Source: an uncultured Chlamydiae bacterium
Lineage (GTDB): Bacteria > Chlamydiota > Chlamydiia > Chlamydiales > 2-12-FULL-49-11
Length of the DNA: 31,285 nucleotides
NCBI GenBank assembly: GCA_937996705.1
Contig: CALKUQ010000005.1
Span: 1-31,285, forward strand
Reading direction: 5' to 3'
The position numbers and the translations under genes are program-made. Each line of letters begins with the position of its first letter. Position 1 is the stretch's first letter. Of the stretch, positions 22,429 to 29,379 are shown piece by piece. The notes under the pieces were generated by a model. The model made no database searches. It was given only the letters and a program-made list of their open reading frames with translations, and had not been told where the DNA came from.

Positions 22429-25400
22429 GGGGAAAAACTATATAAGGCTTTGTCTCTGGAAGGGTTCGGTTTCGATTGGATCCAGGCAATATTTGTCCAT
22501 TCGCTGCCGGCCTGTTAGGCAGGGTAGCATCCGGATAGTAAGTGGTATCTGTTGAACCCGGAAGTGGGCAATCTATGCAAGTTGGGGTAAATTGAATTTT
22601 CGCAATATTGTAAGTGACTGTGCTCCAATCATTACATGTCGGACAGGGCTCCCCGTTCGGAAATGCCTTTACTGCAGATGTATCTGCATTTGAAGCTTTA
22701 GGCATAAAACTCGTATTAGGTACATCATACTTTCCATAGTCAGCGGGATTGCTTCCAGTTGTAACATATTGATACCCTTTATCATCTGGAGCATTATTAA
22801 GACATCCCCCACAAATGCAATAATTTGGATTGTTAAAAACTCCATTTTTATCATAAGGATCACAAATCATACTTCCACTAGGCTGCATTGGATTTAAATT
22901 TTCTGCACATCCATTGCAAAGACCTGCCGTATTTGCACAAAGACAACTACCAGCCCAGTCAGTAGCTTCAGGTCCAAATACTAACCTTGTAGCTGTCATC
23001 GGAACGTAATCGAGACCATAACTATTCCCGGTCCATCCACATCCCCACTCAACATCATCAATAAACCATTTAATAAACCCAGGTTGCCTAGTGTTGGGGT
23101 AAGTCCCGTTCGGGTCGAGCTGGTCTGGGGTAAAATCAACACCTGAATGGTAGACAATGGAAAGCTTGTGGTAGTATCCATCATCTGCTGAAATTCCGAC
23201 GTTCAAAGTTGCATTTGCAGGCATCATGGTATGCATGGTAAAATTATTTCCACAATCTGGTGAACAGCCCCACTGCCCTCCCCAACCATTTAATCTTGCA
23301 ATATTATGTCCATAATTTTGAGAGTAATCCGGACATGCCCCCCCAATTTCGATATCGATTTCAGAGTTAAGGAGGGTATTTACATAAAGGAGTGCAGGAG
23401 CACCTCCAGCCACCCCAAAATCTAAGGCGTGATAAATCCACATAGCTAAAGAAGTTGATGTTGGATTGTACACGTTTTTGGGTCCTTGAAATTTTGTTCC
23501 ATCTAATCTTGTTAAACTGTCAAGCTTGACCCAAAGATCCCAACGTCCTGAACCGTAATAAGCGTTTGACTGGAGAAAGGAGCTTGCGTTAGCAAAGAAT
23601 TCCTTTTCTCCAAGCATAATTGAATTGGCTTTTGTTATCGCTAAAACATACGCTTCCCCACTGGTTATACCAAGAATGCTTTTTAAACTTTCATCATTAT
23701 CCAAAACAAGATCGGCACCTGCAGGAATCTTATTCCCCTTATTGTCTACGAATTCAGTGGGAGGGACGCCTGAACATGTTTCATGATAAGCATTTAAAAG
23801 GGTCATTCCCTGAGAAGAATCAAGTGGGGTCCCATCTAATCTCTGAGCTGTTTGCGTAAAAAGCTGATTTGTAACGCTATTTGCCCCCTTAGGAGGAAAA
23901 GTCCAAACAATGGCATGTTTATCCACATCATCTTGTGTTGTATAAGGAACAGTCGCTAGAGCAGGATAGGGATTTTGTATTCCATATTTTTCCCCGCCGG
24001 TTGCAGTAACAACCACATTTGTGATTGCAACGTTAGCTTCCTCTGTTCCAGAAGCACTTAAATTAAACTGAAATTGCGGATTTAGCATCGATGGAGGGGT
24101 AAATGTTACAGAAATAGAATGAAATTCACCATCTGCTGTAAGGCCAGTGATCTCTTGTGAACATTCCGCTCCTTTGGCTATGTCATTAATATTCAAAGTC
24201 AATATAAATTTAGTTGTATCGACGCCTGAAGGGACTGCACAATCAAACGTAAGTGTATATTTACCATTAGCTTCCAGCATAAACGATCCAAACATAGGGG
24301 GGGTCGCCCCATAAATATTTCCCTGGGTCAAGTTTCCATTTGCATTGCATGCAGTCATAACCATACAGGAAGTGCTGTTTTTATTAGTCCAAGTCAAATC
24401 AGAGCAGATCTTTGGTGGAGTATTATTATTATATCTAGGATCATTTGATGTACTAAAACATAATTGCCCCCCCTCATAGGAACTTGGATTTATGAAAGCT
24501 ACTTCCCCAGTTTGCAATTCACCTGAAACTGTATCAGCGAGCAGCAATGGATCAAACATCCAAAACGGGACTACGGATCCAGCTGTATCTGTATAAAGAC
24601 CGTCAAAAGAGGAATTGTATATAAGATTCCCGAAATCTCCGCTGGTATTCTTCTCTACAATACCCCAAAACGGATCGGTATACGGAATAAGCCCCTCAAC
24701 AATCGTCGGATTTGCTATATCAATAACAACATCTTGGCTAATATCAGATTCTTTTTTACTGAATTGAAACTGAAGGGTAAAGGTATCAAACCCTGATATA
24801 ATTGATCCTGTTTTATTGCTTGAGTTAGGAGCTTGTATAGGGTCCCCTTGGTTGTAAGCATTTAGTGTAGGGCTGGGCTCTGTAGATCCAATTACAAAAG
24901 TTGCAGCAGCTCTTTGCCAAAGTCCTGTCCATACAGGGTTTCCATACGCAAAACTAATGATATTCTGTCCCCCAATCGACCAAGTTCTGCTACATGTTTT
25001 CGAATCTGAAGGACTACAAGGTGCGGCAGGCTGATTATATGCACCTAAAGGACCTTCATTAGCAATAGCTTGTTCTTCCTGAAAAATATTAATTTGGGTC
25101 GAAGTAGAACCTCCAAACAAATTAATTACAGGGAAACAACTTGAATCACCACCCTTAGCAATCTGTGCAGGAGAAAGTGGGTTATTAGAACGAAACCAAA
25201 CAGAAAAAGAATAGAGTTTCCCAGGAACAAGATTTGTGCCAGCACCATTGGGTTGGATTTCCTGGGAAATTTCTATCAGAGAACCATTCTGCGTTACTGA
25301 TAAATAACTTGTTATACTTTCTCCTGCTTTTTGAGTGAATGCGTCTCCAAGGTCAGTGGTAGTTGAAGCAACCACTTGTAAATCAGTAGCATTTGATACA

Positions 25401-25930
25401 ACCCAATTTGTGCCTCCACTTGCTGTAACATCTTTGAATTGAGGGTTTTGGACCAAATTAATTGGAGTAATTCCTGTTGTTGTAACAGCAATTGACAACG
25501 GCTTTGATCGATAGCCAACCTGATTTTCTGATGTCGGATCTACAGTTGTTACAACAAACACGCTATAATAATAGGTAGCATTAGCTTTAAGGCCCATGTC
25601 TGCCGTTCTTAATTCTGAAGAATTAAGAGAGAGTTGCATATCCCCAAAATGAGTACCTGTCCCTACGTATACAATATAAGCGCCCTGATCATCTAGCGTT
25701 TGGGGAGGAGCAGTATCGGATCTACAAACAACATAACCACACTCATAATTACCGCGATTTAAGCCTTTTGAAGGGGGCGCCCAAGATAGACTCACCCAGG
25801 TGCTTCCTGCTTTAGCATTAATTGCAGATGGCATTGATACAGGGGCACTTGGATTTTCATTCCAATTAGCATCATAAATTGCATAATAATTCTTTATCCC
25901 AGGAGCAAGAGCTTTCAAATTTCCAAGCAT
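22421..25930 (-). CDS. modular GH16-family glycoside hydrolase-like protein
   Basis: An 1169-residue multidomain protein. Residues 28-152 form an FN3-like domain (WVSLSWAPPSKG, ATYYYSVFVVTT). Two carbohydrate-binding-like sandwiches follow: about 158-415 (NLVQNPQFKD, GKLYSFSVWFRSNN) and 430-660 (NLIYNSSFDG, GKYTLTFDCAVP). Residues about 700-1010 look like a family-16 beta-glucanase domain: NAYYGSGRWDLWVKLD, then SEIDIEIGG with the ExDxE catalytic motif at E857/D859/E861, then YYHKLSIVYHSG and PGFIKWFIDDVEWG. GH16 enzymes cut beta-1,3/1,4-glucans, laminarin or other beta-linked polysaccharides with retention. The tail (1010-1169) has Cys clusters (CLCANTAGLCNGC, CICGGC, CPTC). No Sec signal peptide is visible (MLGNLKALAPGIKNYYAIYD), so the export route is unclear. 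AAGGA before the ATG supports the start. Substrate and activity are inferred. Confidence 0.78.
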   Translation of the reverse strand: MLGNLKALAPGIKNYYAIYDANWNENPSAPVSMPSAINAKAGSTWVSLSWAPPSKGLNRGNYECGYVVCRSDTAPPQTLDDQGAYIVYVGTGTHFGDMQLSLNSSELRTADMGLKANATYYYSVFVVTTVDPTSENQVGYRSKPLSIAVTTTGITPINLVQNPQFKDVTASGGTNWVVSNATDLQVVASTTTDLGDAFTQKAGESITSYLSVTQNGSLIEISQEIQPNGAGTNLVPGKLYSFSVWFRSNNPLSPAQIAKGGDSSCFPVINLFGGSTSTQINIFQEEQAIANEGPLGAYNQPAAPCSPSDSKTCSRTWSIGGQNIISFAYGNPVWTGLWQRAAATFVIGSTEPSPTLNAYNQGDPIQAPNSSNKTGSIISGFDTFTLQFQFSKKESDISQDVVIDIANPTIVEGLIPYTDPFWGIVEKNTSGDFGNLIYNSSFDGLYTDTAGSVVPFWMFDPLLLADTVSGELQTGEVAFINPSSYEGGQLCFSTSNDPRYNNNTPPKICSDLTWTNKNSTSCMVMTACNANGNLTQGNIYGATPPMFGSFMLEANGKYTLTFDCAVPSGVDTTKFILTLNINDIAKGAECSQEITGLTADGEFHSISVTFTPPSMLNPQFQFNLSASGTEEANVAITNVVVTATGGEKYGIQNPYPALATVPYTTQDDVDKHAIVWTFPPKGANSVTNQLFTQTAQRLDGTPLDSSQGMTLLNAYHETCSGVPPTEFVDNKGNKIPAGADLVLDNDESLKSILGITSGEAYVLAITKANSIMLGEKEFFANASSFLQSNAYYGSGRWDLWVKLDSLTRLDGTKFQGPKNVYNPTSTSLAMWIYHALDFGVAGGAPALLYVNTLLNSEIDIEIGGACPDYSQNYGHNIARLNGWGGQWGCSPDCGNNFTMHTMMPANATLNVGISADDGYYHKLSIVYHSGVDFTPDQLDPNGTYPNTRQPGFIKWFIDDVEWGCGWTGNSYGLDYVPMTATRLVFGPEATDWAGSCLCANTAGLCNGCAENLNPMQPSGSMICDPYDKNGVFNNPNYCICGGCLNNAPDDKGYQYVTTGSNPADYGKYDVPNTSFMPKASNADTSAVKAFPNGEPCPTCNDWSTVTYNIAKIQFTPTCIDCPLPGSTDTTYYPDATLPNRPAANGQILPGSNRNRTLPETKPYIVFPPT

Positions 25931-26016
25931 TTTATTTTCCTTATCAATTATTTAATAATTATTAATTAACTAACAATACTATATAATTAATATTTTGGAA
26001 AGCATCTCAAAAGTGA

Positions 26017-26379
26017 TTAGCTTTTAAGAATGCGAGCCCGCTCTTTTTCGAGGCGGGTGATCTCTTCATCAATTTGAGTAATAACACCTTCGAGTTTATC
26101 AGCTTCGATGCCAAGATGCTTAGATTCCTCTTGGTTTTCCCCTTGAAATTCGTAACGTGAAGCGCGATTGCGATACCGCGCCACTTTACTGCTATAATAA
26201 TCTCGAAGGTTTAAAAGCGATTCAAGCTCATTATCAATTACTTCAATTTCTTTTTGCTTGATATAGTCACTTTTAGGTGTGACAGAAGTGCCTACAAGGA
26301 CCATCTGCTGGGCTGGCAAACTCTCTGTTTGGGGAACAAAACCGAACATGGCCAGAATTGAGATTAATAAAGCTTTCAT
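26017..26379 (-). CDS. small exported coiled-coil protein
   Basis: A 120-residue hypothetical protein. MKALLISILAMFGFVPQTES is a signal peptide, probably cut near the Ser-Leu-Pro-Ala region. The rest is highly charged and helical (IDNELESLLNLRDYYSSKVARYRNRASRYEF, IDEEITRLEKERARIL), a coiled coil. Its ATG overlaps the TGA of the upstream gene (ATGA at 26379-26376), so the two are translationally coupled. The likely location is the periplasm or outer envelope; no function can be assigned. Confidence 0.8.
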   Translation of the reverse strand: MKALLISILAMFGFVPQTESLPAQQMVLVGTSVTPKSDYIKQKEIEVIDNELESLLNLRDYYSSKVARYRNRASRYEFQGENQEESKHLGIEADKLEGVITQIDEEITRLEKERARILKS

Positions 26380-26705
26380 GTCTGTTTTTGCAACTCCTCA
26401 ATTGCTTGGGCGTGCTCTTCTAACTTCTTTTCATACTGAAACTTCCGACTAGTAGCTTGTCTAACATCATTCATTTGACCTCTTCTCAAATAAAGATTTG
26501 CATTTGCCTCCTCTTTCAGAAGGGCCTCTTGGTATTTCTTCATTTGTTGCTCGTGATAGGCTAATTGTTCCTCTAAAGTCCCGTCTGGATCTACCTTAAT
26601 TACGTGAGTCTCGGCAGGCACTTCAAGAGTATTTCTCCCAACATAAAAACCCAAAACGCTAATTATAAGTATGCTGAGTGTTGCGCAAGTGATTCTAAAA
26701 TACAT
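26376..26705 (-). CDS. small membrane-anchored coiled-coil protein
   Basis: A 109-residue hypothetical protein. I prefer the ATG at 26705 because AGAGGA lies eight bases upstream. The longer reading from 26735 adds ten hydrophilic residues and has no properly spaced ribosome-binding site. MYFRITCATLSILIISVLGFYVG is a membrane anchor or uncleaved signal, followed by a charged helical region (LEEQLAYHEQQMKKYQEALLKEE, KFQYEKKLEEHAQAIEELQKQ). With the overlapping next gene it forms a two-gene unit of similarly built envelope coiled-coil proteins, which may interact (inference). Confidence 0.8.
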   Translation of the reverse strand: MYFRITCATLSILIISVLGFYVGRNTLEVPAETHVIKVDPDGTLEEQLAYHEQQMKKYQEALLKEEANANLYLRRGQMNDVRQATSRKFQYEKKLEEHAQAIEELQKQT

Positions 26706-26763
26706 AATTTTTTCCTCTTGATTTCTACCTTGCATACCCCTTTTAAAAGATCAACAGATTTGG

Positions 26764-26769
26764 TATACT
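26764..26769 (+). promoter_or_regulatory. -10 element giving a probably leaderless lepB operon mRNA
   Basis: TATACT lies six bases before the ATG at 26776, with TTTTAA 17 bp upstream as a weak -35. The expected start of transcription falls on or next to the A of the ATG. The intervening bases are all T, and no ribosome-binding site is present. Confidence 0.5.
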
Positions 26770-26775
26770 TTTTTT

Positions 26776-27489
26776 ATGACCCGTTTTTTGCTCCTCTTAA
26801 CCATTTTTATTTTTGATTCTTTAAGTGCTCTAACTTTTAAGGATAAGCTCCTAACTGGAATGAAAGGAGACTATATAATCACCGAACAAAACAAATTTTG
26901 CAGTCTAATCCGGATTCACTCCATTTCCATTGAAAAACTTGTTATTGAAGAAATTTCATTCCCTCAATCCTCTCTCCCTAAAGACCTTAATAAATGGTTG
27001 GAAGGGGGAGCCAAGGGAAACACCTCTTGGTCCTTTATAGAAATCAATCCGAATACATCGGCCCTGACCTCCCATTTTTCCTTCACAAAAAATGCATGGC
27101 TTGTCCCAAATCCAGACGACTCTTTCTTTTTAAAAATTTTAGATATGCCCTTTTCTCCTATTTTAGAGAGCCAGAGGCGCAAAATCGGCCCCCCTCCCAA
27201 AGAAGGGGCGGATACAAGAAAAATTTGGAACCCCTCCCTCATATTTCAGGGAAAAAAGATACAATCCCCTGAATTTTCCGCGTACCGGATCGAAATGCCG
27301 AAAGATGGCTCTATTCTTTCAGGAAAACGGATAGAACTTTTTTTTAATAAAAATGATGAGACCTTTCCTTTTCCTCTTTGGGGGCAAATCACCGACGATT
27401 CAAATGCTGCCTTAAAATTTCGAGTAATAGACTCTGGAAAAAATCTCTCCTCTCCAAAAAAAAACCCTTATGATAGAATATCTCCATGA
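26776..27489 (+). CDS. conserved-type exported hypothetical protein beside lepB
   Basis: A 237-residue protein with an N-terminal signal peptide (MTRFLLLLTIFIFDSLSA, likely cut before LTF). The mature part is mixed alpha/beta, Pro-rich in the middle (IGPPPKEGADTRKIWNPS), and ends in a Lys/Pro-rich tail. I do not recognise a domain. In Chlamydia a hypothetical protein of similar size lies next to lepB (CT021 by CT020 in C. trachomatis, from memory), and position and length agree with that. Its TGA overlaps the lepB ATG (ATGA at 27486-27489), so the two are translationally coupled; a role in protein export or envelope maturation is only suggested by this context. Confidence 0.78.
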   Translation: MTRFLLLLTIFIFDSLSALTFKDKLLTGMKGDYIITEQNKFCSLIRIHSISIEKLVIEEISFPQSSLPKDLNKWLEGGAKGNTSWSFIEINPNTSALTSHFSFTKNAWLVPNPDDSFFLKILDMPFSPILESQRRKIGPPPKEGADTRKIWNPSLIFQGKKIQSPEFSAYRIEMPKDGSILSGKRIELFFNKNDETFPFPLWGQITDDSNAALKFRVIDSGKNLSSPKKNPYDRISP

Positions 27490-29354
27490 TCTACAGACTT
27501 AAAAAAGCAGAAACTTTTCTTAAAACGACGTGGAAGCACTTTCAGAGAAATCAAGACAAACTCTCCGAAGATGTAAAGAAAAAATTTCAAGAGAGCTTTC
27601 TCTCCCTAAAACATGCACTCCTTGAAAAAGATAGGGCAAAAGCAAAACCTCTCTCTCAAGAACTTGAACTTCTTTCAAACAAATATTTAAAAAAATCTCC
27701 CCTCCGGAGTTTTATTGACTTTGCATTCGCTCTTATGTTTGCCCTCTCTGTTGCAATTGTTATAAGACAGTCTTGCTTTGAACTTTATGAGATCCCTTCA
27801 GGATCGATGCGCCCCACCTATAAAGAAATCGATCGCCTAGTTGTCTCAAAAACTCAGTTCGGACTAAATATCCCCCTCACCACCTCCCACCTCCTTTTCG
27901 ACCCCTCTCTTGCAAAAAGGATGGGTGTTTTTACCTTTACAGGTGAAAACATGGACATTTCTAATGTAAAGACCAAGTACTTTTACCTCTTTCCTGGCTA
28001 TAAACAATACATCAAGCGGATGATCGGCCTTCCAGGGGACACCCTCTACTTTTATGGTGGGAAAATTTATGGTATTGATAAAGATGGCAACAACATCTCA
28101 AGCGACCTCCAAAAACCAGAGCTCTCTTATTTAGAACACATTCCTTTTATTAACATTGAAGGAAAAGTCACAACCAATCTCTCTCCTCAAAAAAATAGCG
28201 ACCTTTTTTCAAGGGCAACAATTAAGCAAATGAATCTGCCACTTGCAACCCTATATCTCTCAGCAAATAGAGATGTTCACTTCGACTTAGCAAATCCCGC
28301 ACCCGAGGAAAATTTTGATTTGCATAAACTTTGGGGCATGGGAAATTTTGGGACGGTCAGAATTCTCCCTAAAAATCTTGTTCAGAAGTCGCATTTGCAA
28401 GCAGACTTTCCTCAAAAAGAGTATTACCTTGAAATCACTCACCACGCCTCCCTAACAAAAGCGAAAATAGCCCGAGACCCCTACTACAGATTGCGTCCAA
28501 TGCTCCACACAGATAAATCTTTTATCCCCCTCTCAGAAGATACGATCAAAGAAATTTGGAACAACCTCTACACAGGGAGAATCATAGCAGAAAATGGCTT
28601 AATTCGCCGGTATGGAATGAGTGCAGAAGATGCACGGAAAAATCCCTACACCTTAAAAATCAAAGATGTAAAAATCCCCGATGGCACCTACGAGTTTTAT
28701 CAAGGAAAACTCTACGAGGTAAAAGCGCAAGGCATTACAGTAGAAGCTGCTAAAGATCACCCTCTTGCACAGTTTGACCCTCAAAGAGCGATTCTCCTCT
28801 TCAATATAGGAATCGAGTGCGATACACGCTTTAGCCCTACCACAAAAGAATTCAATATCTCCCCTTCTAGATACACCTATTTCCGAAATGGAGACCTCTA
28901 TTTAATGGGGGCACCTGTCATTAAAAAAGAGGATCCCCTCCTACAAGCCTTTATCTGTAGCGAAATCGAAAAACAAGCACTCCTTCCTAAATATACTCCA
29001 TTTATTGATGCAGGCGCACCGATACATGCAGACGGAACCTTAAACATAGATCTTATAAAAGCATACGGAATTAAAGTTCCTGAAAAACAATATCTTGCTC
29101 TCGGAGACAACCACGCTATGTCAGCAGATAGCAGAGACTTTGGATTCGTCCCGGAAGACAACATTAGAGGTGTGCCTGCCTTCACCTTCTGGGCGCCTGG
29201 CGGCAGATTCGGCTTCCCCAATCACGGCATCTACCAAATCATCACCCTCCCAAGACTCATCTCTTGGACTCTACTCCTAGCAGCGTTTGCCTTCTATAAA
29301 TATAGATCTCGAAGATCTCTTAAAAACATAGCCTTGTGGTCAATCCTACCCTAA
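27486..29354 (+). CDS. lepB: signal peptidase I with long chlamydial insertion
   Basis: Cleaves signal peptides of exported preproteins at the outer face of the inner membrane. The 622 residues are about twice the usual bacterial length. A cytoplasmic helical segment (1-75) precedes a membrane anchor (SFIDFAFALMFALSVAIVI). The catalytic Ser is S107 in YEIPSGSMRPTY, and the general base is K177 in KRMIGLPGDTLYFYGG. The C-terminal box LGDNHAMSADSRDFGFV starts near 539, so about 360 residues are inserted between box D and box E. The insertion contains repeated TxY-type motifs (GTYEFYQGKLYEV, KYFYLFPGYKQY) and no second catalytic set. A C-terminal hydrophobic segment (LISWTLLLAAFAFY) may be a second anchor. 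It is coupled to the gene before it and ends 25 bp from a convergent gene. The enlarged form is characteristic of Chlamydiota. Confidence 0.95.
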   Translation: MIYRLKKAETFLKTTWKHFQRNQDKLSEDVKKKFQESFLSLKHALLEKDRAKAKPLSQELELLSNKYLKKSPLRSFIDFAFALMFALSVAIVIRQSCFELYEIPSGSMRPTYKEIDRLVVSKTQFGLNIPLTTSHLLFDPSLAKRMGVFTFTGENMDISNVKTKYFYLFPGYKQYIKRMIGLPGDTLYFYGGKIYGIDKDGNNISSDLQKPELSYLEHIPFINIEGKVTTNLSPQKNSDLFSRATIKQMNLPLATLYLSANRDVHFDLANPAPEENFDLHKLWGMGNFGTVRILPKNLVQKSHLQADFPQKEYYLEITHHASLTKAKIARDPYYRLRPMLHTDKSFIPLSEDTIKEIWNNLYTGRIIAENGLIRRYGMSAEDARKNPYTLKIKDVKIPDGTYEFYQGKLYEVKAQGITVEAAKDHPLAQFDPQRAILLFNIGIECDTRFSPTTKEFNISPSRYTYFRNGDLYLMGAPVIKKEDPLLQAFICSEIEKQALLPKYTPFIDAGAPIHADGTLNIDLIKAYGIKVPEKQYLALGDNHAMSADSRDFGFVPEDNIRGVPAFTFWAPGGRFGFPNHGIYQIITLPRLISWTLLLAAFAFYKYRSRRSLKNIALWSILP

Positions 29355-29379
29355 CCACCTTGTTACAAACACCAAAGAA

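Noticed and set aside
22191..22555. Ser/Arg-rich frames of 72 and 83 codons overlapping the DUF167 gene.
   Set aside because: They are antisense or out-of-frame readings of a C-rich gene; only the DUF167 frame matches a family.
26964..27272. Two 92-codon frames overlapping the exported hypothetical gene.
   Set aside because: The main frame has a signal peptide and is coupled to lepB by ATGA; these have neither start signals nor context.
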